Shown here: piece after piece, positions 21,923 through 32,250 of the stretch
How the letters are laid out: each line of letters opens with the position of its first letter
How positions within the stretch are numbered: the first letter of the stretch is position 1
Source of the DNA: Dipodascopsis uninucleata var. uninucleata
Lineage: Eukaryota > Ascomycota > Lipomycetes > Lipomycetales > Lipomycetaceae
Assembly (NCBI GenBank): GCA_030568195.1
Contig: JAJLTO010000011.1
Coordinates: forward strand, 124,001 to 188,000
Direction of reading: 5' to 3'
DNA: 64,000 nucleotides
The notes under the pieces: generated by a model
Told to the model about the DNA's origin: nothing
Seen by the model: only the letters and a program-made list of their open reading frames with translations
Databases searched by the model: none
Position numbers and translations under genes: made by a program

Positions 21923-22726
21923 TGTTGCCAATATTTTTTTCTTCCCAAATTCTTTAAACTGCGTTAAGATATTTAAATGGAGCTCCGTGATTTCAATACT
22001 TTTGGAAGAATCACTCGTGCAGAGTTATCGTAAGCCGACGCAAAAAAAAATTTAAGGGGAATTTCGGTTAACACTCAACAAAAGGGCACATGGAAGAGGG
22101 TCAACAAAAGCCGACAGCAGTGATCTTCACGTAAAGCCTCGGGAGAACAGAGCATTTACTGCCTTGATAGCTACTAAATCGTCTAATATACTTTTATGTC
22201 TCATTCGTTACAGTAATCAGTAAAGCGTTAGTACTGAAAAATATGAATACGTTAACTTCGATCAGAGCTACCATGACTTCGAATAGGGACACAAATTGTA
22301 AACAACTTCTATAGCTCTAGTAACAGCGCCTCTAGCGCAATGACGTCTTCTGTAATCTAGGATGCTTAAATAGAGTGACAATTCATATATAATCTAATGC
22401 TATCATTATTTTGTATTTTAAACGCGTCGTTATATCTTATAACAGTAAATATGTACTTGTTTCTCTATGTTTTCATATCGTAATCTCTGAAAAAGCCATG
22501 AACAAAATCATAACCCAATATTAAATAAAACCCGAATGTTTACACCGGACCAATTCCCTTCCTTAATAAACCGTTTACACAAATTCAAATATTACAAGAA
22601 ATCCATAAATAAAATCAAATATTAATAGTCGTAGAAATGCGAAACGACCTGACGCCAAAATATTTACGTATATAGACAACAGAACAATGCATAAGCTAAG
22701 ATTGTATGCCCGAAATGTGTCTGCCC
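21923..22726. other. Spacer between IFA38 and the MFS gene
   Basis: About 0.8 kb, AT-rich, with IFA38 promoter on one side and the 3' flank of the MFS gene on the other. No supported gene. Confidence 0.6.
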
Positions 22727-24346
22727 TTAGTTTCTGCGCTTGGCTGGTAACAAATACCACATCACAATCATTGCTGCGAATAATCCAATGGCAATAGGAT
22801 TCACGACATATGTACCGCAGGACTGAGCAATAAGACCGGTGATAAATGGCCATAAAGCACCTCCTGTAGATCCGAACGCTGTAGTTATGGTGAGCGAGAA
22901 TGACTGAATGCGACGAGGAAGGATATTAGAAATGAAAGTCACAACCGTAGGATAGATGGGACCGATGAATAGACCAGCCAACGAAATCATGACTGCGCTG
23001 GCAATAACGTTAGGGATGACCCATGTCAAGATAACCAAGAGAGTGGACATGCTTAGTAAAACGTAGATGGCAAGTCGTGGGCGAATGATTTTAGTAATTA
23101 CTTGGTTCAATACCAACCGGCCAAGCGTGACACCACCCCAGAAACCGCACGATACATAGCCAACTTGAGACGCAACGCCCCCCCGACCTTCAATTAGATA
23201 CGTATCAATCCAGCCTCCAAGTGACACCTCTGCACCTTGATATAGCAAAATAAACGCTGCTGCCAACCAAGTAACCTTATTGTGGAGAGCCTCGTGGTAA
23301 ATGGTGGTCTCTTCCTTGACAAAGTCCTTCTGCAAGTCTTCCTCTGCCACAGCCAAGGTAGTATCAGATGCCATTCTCTGCTGGCGCTTTTTGTACTTGC
23401 GGAGCATGTGCTGAGTTCCAAGATCGCGATCGCATCCTCGCAAAGCCCATGCTGAAAACGCAGTACCAACTGCTGAAATCGCAACAGGGATTGCGTAATA
23501 ATGCGACCACTGCATACCTCTAGAAACTAATACAGTAGATATCAACGGCGACAGTGTTGCTCCAATGCCGTAGCCGCCATGAATCAAACCAAACCAAGAT
23601 TCAGTATTTAGCAAGTAAGACAAGAAGACATTGACTTGCGCCACGGTCATGGCCATTCCGAGACCGCCGATCAGGAAACCAATGACTATTACAGGAAATG
23701 GTGGACCAGCCACGATAATACCGAACATGACAGTCAAAAGTGCAGGACCCAGAGTTAGCATGCCGGCTCGACCGATTCGCGTATATATCATATGTGAAAA
23801 GACAGCGGTAATAATGAAGCCAATGGAGTTCGCCATCCAAATAGTAGACACTTCAGCATAGTTAATATGATAGTAATCCTCCATGTAAGGCAAAAGAGCT
23901 CCAATAGCACCGTCACTCATGCCCAAGCAGAAGACGATCCAAGTGCAAGCGATCACTCGGTACTTGTTCTTAGGCGGATCGTTTATTCCAAACTTTTTGT
24001 CGACATCAGGCTGCTGCTTCTCTAGAGAATTATCATTATAGACAATAATTGGCGCTGGCGAGCTGCGCCCAGATGTAGGAGCTGAGCTCCGTGGCGAATA
24101 TCCCTTCTCCATGAGAGAGACCTCGGCCTCGCTATATTTAGATGCTTTCGCAGCATCTGAGAGCACATCAGATCCTTCATGAGGTGGAGTAGTGACACCG
24201 TAACTGGCGTAGTCGATCGGCTTAGCATTCTGAATATAGGCCAGGGATGGTCGCGTAACAGCCTGATCGAAGTCAAGAGTCTCGACTGGAGCGCTCTCAG
24301 CGGGCGCAGTCCTAGTGTCATTTTGGCTGATAGTATCGTTATTCAT
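22727..24346 (-). CDS. MFS transporter, 12 TM segments, fungal Bsc6-like group
   Basis: The first ATG is 24346 (MNNDTISQND), giving 539 aa. A polar Ser/Pro-rich tail of about 130 residues precedes the first membrane helix (ACTWIVFCLGMSDGAIGALL). Twelve hydrophobic segments can be counted in two groups of six, separated by a charged loop (residues about 315-360, with KYKKRQQRM). MFS-typical features include GRAGMLTLGP after helix 2 and GLIHGGYGIGATLSPL, the helix 5 region of the sugar/fucose-permease-like branch. It is not a 14-TM ARN/SIT siderophore importer. Substrate is unknown. It is the nearest same-strand gene downstream of the ornithine monooxygenase, but 2.4 kb away, so a link to siderophore export is only a guess. 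Confidence 0.75.
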   Translation of the reverse strand: MNNDTISQNDTRTAPAESAPVETLDFDQAVTRPSLAYIQNAKPIDYASYGVTTPPHEGSDVLSDAAKASKYSEAEVSLMEKGYSPRSSAPTSGRSSPAPIIVYNDNSLEKQQPDVDKKFGINDPPKNKYRVIACTWIVFCLGMSDGAIGALLPYMEDYYHINYAEVSTIWMANSIGFIITAVFSHMIYTRIGRAGMLTLGPALLTVMFGIIVAGPPFPVIVIGFLIGGLGMAMTVAQVNVFLSYLLNTESWFGLIHGGYGIGATLSPLISTVLVSRGMQWSHYYAIPVAISAVGTAFSAWALRGCDRDLGTQHMLRKYKKRQQRMASDTTLAVAEEDLQKDFVKEETTIYHEALHNKVTWLAAAFILLYQGAEVSLGGWIDTYLIEGRGGVASQVGYVSCGFWGGVTLGRLVLNQVITKIIRPRLAIYVLLSMSTLLVILTWVIPNVIASAVMISLAGLFIGPIYPTVVTFISNILPRRIQSFSLTITTAFGSTGGALWPFITGLIAQSCGTYVVNPIAIGLFAAMIVMWYLLPAKRRN

Positions 24347-26802
24347 GTTGCACTGCAATTCGCAATTCGGATGAAAATCTGGTGGAATTTTGTAGACGCA
24401 CGTATGCAGAGGTGGTAGGCTCCGTTCAGTGCTATGCTCTGCTTCAAGAATTAAGAGAGACAGAGGAAAAGCGGAGGGAAAAAAAATAAGGTCGACAGCA
24501 AAGTCGATAATCGACTACTCGTCCTGTTTTCTGAGCCCGGTGAAGTGAGAACAGCAGCTGCGGTGTGGATAGACCTGCTTGCAAAACACAATCTGTGGTA
24601 GCCATGATTGAGCGAGACGGCGGCACCCTTATATCTCTTCATGACCGAGTCATTTAGGCTGTGGGCCATTAGCTCACTTTTCACTTGCTTCTAATTCTAC
24701 TAACATGGTGTGAAATCGCATTTCAAGACCCAGTCTCGAGGAGAAATAGTTTACTAAACGGGAAGAAGACACGCAAAACGAAAGGAAAAATTTAAACCAG
24801 ATCCTGCATAACTTAAAGGAACGCCACGAGAGACTCGCCTGCGCATACTAACCAAACGAAGTACTCAAGTTCAGTAGTTCTGCCCTTAGATTCTCCGTCG
24901 ACTATTGTTAATGCTTTGCGCTTTACATAGATGAGAAGGATCAGATGCAGATCTGAGATTAAACGTCAAATTTACTTATGCACCGATTTGTACAGGGTTT
25001 TTAGCGGAAAAATATTTTACTGCAATGCTCTCAGATCAGTTGTTCCATTACCAAATGTGCAGATATATCCGCACAGAGAACTCTGAATGGCAAATACTTC
25101 ACCAGCCTTCAGCATCACACCATAGTGTTGCAGTTTATTTTTAGTTCTAGCGTTTCACCGAATCCTACTATGCATTGTAGTACACATGTTTGTCTTAGAT
25201 TTTAAGACCTATATAGTGAGCTATAGTTGCCCTATAAAGTATTATTCGTGCCCGAACAGTTGAGACTGCCGCAAGCCCTAAGTTGCCCTGCCTGCCATTG
25301 ATTAGTAACGAGAACGCTTCTGCGTAACAGCAGCGCTATGATTACCGTAAACAGCTATCGAACTACTCCAGACCCTGACACCCTGACAGCCAGCCGGTCG
25401 CGACAACGCCTGTTCCTATATAAGTATTCTAAGAACATGGCCTAGACAGAAAGGATCTGAACCTGAAATCAACACTATTTCGGCGATCTGAATAAACCTG
25501 TCTTCGCCCCCCATTGATAGCATTGCGGGCATTTGATAGCACGCAGCTCTGAAGAGAAGCCGCTCGTCAGACGTGCTTCAACTGTATATCGCTCTTCTCG
25601 TCAGCATCAGTCCATGCAAAGACAGGATGTGGTCGATGCTAGATCATAAATGGTAAATACTTCCTAAAACAACGAGGAGCTGCAGAGAAAACAACAGTAA
25701 ATTATCCCGCGCTAGCATTTGTGAAATAGTACTTGTTATAAACTGTCCATGTTTTCACATTCAGAATATCACATTTCGGCGGCCGCAGCTAGCGACGGTC
25801 GATTTCTGTAAAAAAAATCCTGGATATTAATTAAGGACGAGGCAGGTGGAGGCTGAATGTACCTTATTCACAGAGTGTCACGTCTGTGGGCCGGGAAGTT
25901 CCCCAGCTTGATCTGACTAGTCCGTAAAACGCCATGTGCGCCTTATTGACAAATATGCCGAAGGAATACACTAGCCGTCGCTTCTCGTGGCGGACGATAG
26001 ACTGCTCATTACTCTATTTATCCGCTCTCTACGCATACTGTCGTAACAGATCGGAATCTGCCTTGATTTCGGTTCTGAGTCTTGCTGCCTGTCGTTGTGA
26101 AATGAAAACCACTGGCATGGTGCTACAGAGCCCGCAATTGCAGTAGAAGGACGTAGCAGTCCTGCCACAAGGAACGGCAACGAAAGTCTACGTATCGCAA
26201 TCTCAGAAGTCAGACTCCTCACAAAATCTCGGCTAAAATATAAGTTCGTCCCGTTCACCGAGACAGCGGCCATGGTCGAGGACCAAATCTCAGACAGCGG
26301 AAAACCCCGATGCCAGTTGACTGAAGTCCTGCTATAAGCGAACAGCGCTATCACTGCTATATTTGGACAGTTAGATAGCAGACCCTCTTTTTTTGTTGAT
26401 ATAACAAAATATACTCAAAAGTCGGGCATGATTTAAGGATTCTGCGCAAAGATTCGGATAGCTCAAGTTTACGTGGGTGGTTGTTGATAGACACTGTAGG
26501 CACCATGCTCCCTTATCTGGATCAACTGTGTATAACATTCGCGGCTTTCTGAGAGAAACATGCATATTCATTAACGTGATTTTATGGATGATATTAGTTA
26601 AAAACTCGTAAGTAGTAGCCTTTTTGTCCTATCTCCATCTCGATAGAGATATGCATATATGTATATGTATATATATATGAGAATCTATATGTTAATACAG
26701 ATATTTCTCTCCTATGCATTATGGTAGTAGTAGATTAAATAACAAGAGAGCCCAAACTAGCAAGATTATATTTTATGGTCATCGCATGAAGACCTTAAAT
26801 TA
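24347..26802. other. 2.5 kb sparse region between the MFS gene and the monooxygenase
   Basis: No gene is supported. The longest frame (25971-26354, minus) begins without an ATG and resembles nothing I know. An AT dinucleotide-rich patch lies at 26649-26680. The start of the MFS gene is on its left, so part of it is promoter. Confidence 0.5.
26649..26680. repeat. AT-rich microsatellite-like patch
   Basis: A run of imperfect AT/GT dinucleotides (ATATGCATATATGTATATG and on) just downstream of the monooxygenase stop codon. It is simple-sequence DNA. Confidence 0.6.
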
Positions 26803-28245
26803 TTAACAGACTTGATTAATGATTTGATCCGCAACTTCTTCACCTCTTATCGACAAATTCGACAATAATGTGTCACCCAAACCGTGAGTAGCTTCGCAAG
26901 ATCCTTGCAGCCAGAGATGCGCAGAAATCTGCTTCTCGTCAACCTGAACTCTATAACTTCGGTCAACAGTAAGGATACCACTTGCGTTGCTTTTGACATC
27001 GCCTACTAATAAAGGTTCAAGCGATGTCAAAAGGTTGACACAAGGAGCTATATGGTCATATCCAGTAGCCGCAACTACTGCATCATATTCGACTGTTTCT
27101 TTAGCACCAGTAAGTGTATCTTGAAGGATGAGTAAAACTCCTTCTCGATCATCTGTCCCTCTCTGTACTTCAGCACCAACGACTCGGCGATTAGATCTCA
27201 TTCCAAGACGGCGACGACGTGATGGAAGTTTCTCTGCATACATAGTTGTGTGTAGCTTTTCTAGAATTTCTAGTCTAACGACACTATAATTAGTCTGCCG
27301 ATTGTGATCTAATTCTGCTTGGCGCAGGTCCGATGGCAAGCTATACATAACATCTATAGACTCTGGATTGAACACATACTCGTTGACAAAGGGTGAGTCG
27401 TCCGATGGTCGCAAAGCTCTCTGCGAAAAGATTATGTCTACTTCTGCATCAGTTGCTCCGTGTAAATATTCTGTGATCTCCGCTGCTGACTGGCCAGCAC
27501 CAATTACTGCAATCCGCCTGCAGCCTTCCTTAAGCTTATCAACGCTTGACAAAAACTGAGAGGAGTGTATGACACGTGGATTTTGGGCTGCCACAGTCTT
27601 CAGACAAGGAGGAATTACTGGCTTTCCACCCACGCACACGACTACATTCTTTGTCTTATACGATGATAAAGCACCGCTCTTTGTATTCAGCGATGTTATA
27701 GTTAACGTATCATGTATGGTGGATCCATCGGCGAGCGGCGACGCGGCGATAGAGATGGCCTGTTCACTATACCGCACCCAGTCATTAAATTTGTCGGCAC
27801 ACCATGACATGTAACTGTTATACTCCTCACGTAGAGGATAAAAGGAAGACTCATTAATAAATCCAAGGAGCCTATCAGTACCACCTGAACTGTACAAGTA
27901 GTTTAAGAATGTAAATTCACTTCTTGGAGAACGTAAAGTAGCAAAGTCTTTCAGGAATGAGATTTGCATGCGTGAATCTGGTAGTAACATCCCACTATGC
28001 CACGCGAATGAATCCTGCTTTTCTAAAGCGAGAACGCGTAGACCCTCGTCTAGTGACTCTTCTTTCTCACGTAAAGCAATAGCAATAGCAAGGGCGGCCG
28101 GGCCAAAGCCAACTAGGATAAGATCATAAAGCTCAGAACCGTCATCATCGACCGATCCGGGATTTGTAGCCAGAGACGATACTGAAGTAGCACTCAAAGG
28201 TGACGATGACCTTGAGGAAGCGTATTCTTGCTCCTTTGAAATCAT
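26803..28245 (-). CDS. SIDA: L-ornithine N5-monooxygenase (SidA/Sib2 type)
   Basis: A single exon of 480 aa with an ATG at 28245; SidA-type enzymes are around 500 aa. After a Ser-rich 38-residue leader comes the FAD site LVGFGPAALA (Gly46-x-Gly48-Pro). The family segment DSRMQISFLKDFATLRSP that lines the FAD and ornithine pocket follows, then the NADPH site AVIGAGQSAAE. Near the C-terminus are the AATGYDH motif, which belongs to this flavoenzyme class, and LLSNLSIRGEE, typical of SidA. It hydroxylates ornithine at N5, the committed step of hydroxamate siderophores, and acts in the cytosol (family knowledge). It is divergent from the NRPS at 32251 across a 4 kb gap. A TATA-like TATATATAC lies at 28391-28399 and a TGATAA at 28316. 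All expected motifs look intact. Confidence 0.92.
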   Translation of the reverse strand: MISKEQEYASSRSSSPLSATSVSSLATNPGSVDDDGSELYDLILVGFGPAALAIAIALREKEESLDEGLRVLALEKQDSFAWHSGMLLPDSRMQISFLKDFATLRSPRSEFTFLNYLYSSGGTDRLLGFINESSFYPLREEYNSYMSWCADKFNDWVRYSEQAISIAASPLADGSTIHDTLTITSLNTKSGALSSYKTKNVVVCVGGKPVIPPCLKTVAAQNPRVIHSSQFLSSVDKLKEGCRRIAVIGAGQSAAEITEYLHGATDAEVDIIFSQRALRPSDDSPFVNEYVFNPESIDVMYSLPSDLRQAELDHNRQTNYSVVRLEILEKLHTTMYAEKLPSRRRRLGMRSNRRVVGAEVQRGTDDREGVLLILQDTLTGAKETVEYDAVVAATGYDHIAPCVNLLTSLEPLLVGDVKSNASGILTVDRSYRVQVDEKQISAHLWLQGSCEATHGLGDTLLSNLSIRGEEVADQIINQVC

Positions 28246-28315
28246 TGCTTGTTTTATAAGGAGGTGTTTGGTGTTTTCAGCACCGGTTTCTTTCTTAAGT
28301 CCAGCCTAATTCTAT

Positions 28316-28321
28316 TGATAA
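28316..28321 (+). promoter_or_regulatory. TGATAA GATA-type core near the monooxygenase start
   Basis: This lies 71 bp upstream of the monooxygenase start codon. Only the six-base core matches; the flank does not extend to ATCWGATAA. Cores this short are expected by chance at this density. Confidence 0.3.
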
Positions 28322-28935
28322 AATGAGGGAAGCGTTGACAAGAAAGCTACCTAATAAGTCTCCGCGGGTCTTTGTTTGATCGCAGACGAGTATATATACC
28401 AAATGCTTATATGTGTCTCTTATCCCCAATGAACGCTATGTGCCTATTTAGCGGAGGCTGACGTACAGCGTTTGTCTTATGTTTATTGTGCCGTCCGACG
28501 ACCGAGCCTACTTGTAAAATTTAGTTTGAATCAGACTTGTTCGCTTACTCTTTTCAGTTGTAGTGAGGGCCCTTATATTGGCTCCATGCCGTTTCATGTG
28601 CCCAAATACCACTTACCGACGTAAAATATTGTGAAAAGTAGAATATCGCTTCCAGAGTACCACAAATGAGTATACTGGAGCTCTTTGAGGGAACAAACTA
28701 GATGTCTGTCAATCAGATCTGGTTCCAGGTTATGAAAGAGCAACAATGACCGAGTTTCTTGTCTAATCTTTGGAAATTCAGTCCACTGGCCGATGACTAT
28801 TTGATCTCCAACTTGAGACGCCCTATATTTGAAAAAGTAAAGAGAAATCGTGAGGGTGGGAGATGTTTAGGTGCAGATATGCTCTGTTCTCAGAAAAAAG
28901 CCTGAAAAACAGAACGCTAACCGAGAAAGAAAACA

Positions 28936-28944
28936 ATCTGATAG
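28936..28944 (+). promoter_or_regulatory. ATCTGATAG, near-match to the iron GATA-factor site
   Basis: It matches eight of the nine positions of ATC(A/T)GATAA, the site bound by Fep1/SreA/Sfu1-type repressors, and fits the wider HGATAR rule. It lies about 700 bp from the monooxygenase start. Confidence 0.4.
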
Positions 28945-29017
28945 AGAGAATTTCACGTCATTTACCTGCCCTGGGAAGCCGCACATTAATATGGTAAGTG
29001 GGCCACCAGAATAAACC

Positions 29018-29026
29018 TTATCAAAT
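29018..29026 (-). promoter_or_regulatory. ATTTGATAA on the minus strand, near-match GATA site
   Basis: It differs from ATCTGATAA at one position. With the box at 28936 it makes two eight-of-nine matches within 90 bp. Confidence 0.4.
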
Positions 29027-29919
29027 TGCTAATATTATCCGTGCATACTACCCCAGAATACACATCGCATCATCCGATGCTGATGATCTCATGATTTCCA
29101 ACAAGGGCTGACTGACCGGGTCGGCACAGCTTCCCTAACTACAGATCCAGAAATTATTTTCTCATTTAGCTGCATGTGTATCTGGTGCGGAACATATAAT
29201 TGACCGGAAGCGTAATAATTAGAAGCGGGAGTCCTTAGGAGTAAGGTTATAGTGGTGATAGTGGCCTGTCTTCATATAGCGCTTGAAATTCTCGCTCGGC
29301 ATAGTATAAGCCAAGCCAGCGGCGTATAGCTTTAATGAAGATGGCACCATTTGGGAGACGAAATAAACTGTTGAAGTATGTACTATCTGCTATACTTGCA
29401 TATTTGGTATATGTGAAAGGTATATTCGGCATGTGCAAGCCATGTAATAAAATCCGTGTACTGTGCGAGGAAGTATTGAACTATAATTTGCATTTGGTTG
29501 TCTCGACTCTTACTTCCGAACATGTCCGAAGGAGTTTACATTCACAACATCGCGCGTGACGACCATGGAATTATGGTCTGTACATACAAAGCAGCAGGAA
29601 CTGTTTCAGTAGGAAATAAATCTACTAGTTCTGTTTATCTACTTAAAGTAGTGCATACCGAATAGACGCCGCACATAGCTAGTCTAAGATATGGGCCACG
29701 CTCGTATGAAGGGCAGTAGCAGGCATATCATCAGCCCACAAGTACACTCACATATATCTCCGCAAAATATGAAAGATACAAAACTGTTATGCAAAAACCC
29801 TCATATGTATTGCATTTGCCTTATAAGCGCTATTAAATTAAAGAGATACCCGTAGACTTCATGGGCCATGTCTGCAGAAGGACTAAGTTACTCGTCAGCA
29901 ACTTTAAAATTAGGTAAAG

Positions 29920-29928
29920 TTATCAGAT
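29920..29928 (-). promoter_or_regulatory. Exact ATCTGATAA box (Fep1/SreA-type operator)
   Basis: The minus strand reads ATCTGATAA exactly, the full consensus of iron-responsive GATA repressors that silence siderophore genes when iron is plentiful (established for Fep1, SreA and Urbs1). From the base composition I estimate about 0.2 such nine-mers by chance in 4 kb on both strands, so one is suggestive but not proof. It lies roughly midway between the two divergent siderophore genes. Confidence 0.5.
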
Positions 29929-32112
29929 CGTCGCCTATAAAGTTTTGCCGACAGAAAGCGAACTGGGTTTCGAAGTGAATCAATAACAGATCACTTTTCT
30001 CCTCGAAAAGAATTTACTGGACTGGATTTAATTGCACTTTTAATTACCGATGCTAACTTCAGCTGCTAGCATATTGAGATTCAAGGTCATTTGGGGCCAA
30101 TGGACCATATATTCTCTCGCAGAATTGTCACTTGTCGTTCCGAGTGAGCATTCTAGAGCTGCCTTTTTTTCCGAGTTCTTTTCACACCCAATATCTCGCA
30201 GCTGAGCCAAATACATTTCATTGCTCCTTTTAAACTCTACAAAAATAGATCACGGCCATTTGCACTTTGCCATTGCATACCAATTCGCTCGTGTCATTTC
30301 ACCCCCTCTTACTAACGCAAAAGATTTTTAACTTCACTCTTTACGTCGTCTCAACAATGATCTTAATTTTTCAAGATTTCTGCTATTAAAACTGTTTCTT
30401 CTCATGAATCAAGTTGTTCCGCTGAGCCCAGCCAAAGAATCCAAGGTATTAAACGGCTACCAGAACTGATCCTGCAAGATCGTTGGCTACACAAGAATAT
30501 GATGTGTCTTAGGTTTCAAACGGGGACCCTATCGTTTTCTCGTAGAACAAAAATCAAGTAAAAGTAATCCTCTTAGAAGCTTTGTTTGTCCGTGCTCTAC
30601 ATATGAGTCGCTCGGTCTAACAGACGTACTGTACACCGGTATTCGTCGAAACGAGCCAAATGTTGTCTTTCACTTCATCATCTTCGATTTAAGGTATCTC
30701 GTCATGTAGCTAACCCGGTTATGTTATTATCTACGCTATATTTGATATAATCTTATCTCTTAGTCTGGATGTGTTGTACTCACTTTTCTTTTCCGAAAGT
30801 GGTGATGCCTTTATTTCCTATAGCTTACTGTAGTTCTAGTTGCTGCCTCGAAAGTTCAAGTAATTTCGAAACAGGACCAGCAATAACGTAGCATGCAAAC
30901 AACTCAGCCGATGGTCTCATCTTAAATACCTTTTAGCTTGCAAACAACCAAGGCTCTAGATACTCGCCCAATAGTTCTCGCTGTCTCGATTCATCTTGTC
31001 GCACGCCTTGCTCACTTGACTGGCCTCGTCATACTCCGAAAGTCAATATCGACCTTCCCAAGGTCTACAGACATTTCTCAATTTCCTGTTCCCACAACTT
31101 TTACTTCAAATGTTCAATTTATTCAACAGCAGACTAGACCATATTTCAGTATATTTGTCATGATAGCATTTCTATGAAATTGTATTTAGTGCAAAATCAG
31201 TGGTAGTCAACGTTTTCCTTTGTATTTGACCTAGGGGTCGCATCAGGACCCCGAGGTCACATCAACTAAACTGTTACTAGCGTGAGCATCAGGCACGCAA
31301 ATGATTGGCATTTTACTACATGTATGGTCTATACTGGTATGCTAAACATTCAGGCTCTAATTTTCCTAGTTGCCGTGTAGTAATCGTAATTGATTTCTGA
31401 GCGCTAGTTTGGCTCAACTTTGAAGCGATCACAGTATATTATTAAATCACCCTCAGCACAAACCACAAGTAAACAAATGCTTGGTGCCTGTCAAATATCT
31501 CTCAACCCAAGTCAATATACTCGGGCAATAGTTGAGGTATGTTTAGAGCTGCAGAAGTGAAGATCAATCAAGCAAGCTTAAAGCAAAATATCAGCGAATA
31601 ACATGGAATCTCGAAGTGTGAAAGATAGTCTTTCCGACGACTGGCCTTAGCCAGGTACCAATATAATTCATATTTCTATCATACTTTCTTCGAGGCCAAA
31701 ATAAAAGAAAAGTCGCACTCCGGATAAAACGTAATTATATCCATTCTTTCTACAGGAATGTTTCTCGACCGATTCTGAGTGCCAGGGTCGTCTAGATCTT
31801 GAGCTTTAGTTACTCGCCAGAAACTAAACGCCAGTCATAAGTTGACCTTGTTCCTTAGTCGTCTAACCTGCAGGTAGTCAGCACTTGTCAGTTAATAGAC
31901 GCTTTCACATTCTCACTGCTGCATTCGTCATATTTAATAATATAGTGTTTTTTTAACTTATCGACATTTCCATCTATTAACACCAGTCTGTCATATAGTT
32001 TATCTTTTTTTGGGTGTTTAGCTTCACCGGTTTGTTATTTGTTCGCTACCTTTTGTCTGGTGCAGCTTAAGCGTACGTGCTCTCTGAGCCTAGCCTAAAC
32101 GGCTGTTATATC

Positions 32113-32118
32113 TTATCA
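32113..32118 (-). promoter_or_regulatory. CTGATAA GATA-type core 130 bp before the NRPS
   Basis: The minus strand reads GCTGATAAG here, matching the last seven of the nine consensus bases. It is the GATA core closest to the NRPS start codon with an extended match. Confidence 0.35.
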
Positions 32119-32250
32119 GCATACTCTTATTTCGACAATATAAGTTATATGATTATTTTCATTCTTCTATTCACTTCATATCTACTTAATAGCATAAAAG
32201 AGAGATTTCACACTACAGTACGCTCTGGCCTGTATGGAATATAGTGAGAC

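Larger units (their letters stand above)
28246..32250. other. 4.0 kb divergent intergenic region of the siderophore locus
   Basis: This is shared by the ornithine monooxygenase (leftward) and the NRPS (rightward). No gene is supported: frames at 29247-29438, 29335-29559 and 30938-31177 are short and unrecognised. It contains a TATA-like box near each gene (28391-28399; AATATAAG near 32138) and several GATA-type sites, listed separately where strongest. Further weak WGATAA cores on the minus strand are at 30727-30732, 30753-30758 and 32000-32005. Confidence 0.6.

Noticed and set aside
22727-24346. MFS gene as the siderophore exporter or importer of the locus
   Set aside because: It has 12 rather than 14 membrane segments and lacks ARN/SIT features. 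The 2.4 kb distance gives no operon-like link.
25971-26354. 127-codon frame on the minus strand between the MFS and monooxygenase genes
   Set aside because: It opens without an ATG, has no recognisable domain, and the region has no other coding signs. It could be a decayed gene but I cannot support it.
29247-29559. Overlapping short frames on both strands inside the siderophore gap (63 and 74 codons)
   Set aside because: The minus frame lacks an ATG. The plus frame has an ATG and one hydrophobic stretch but nothing identifiable. Two overlapping opposite frames are usually chance.
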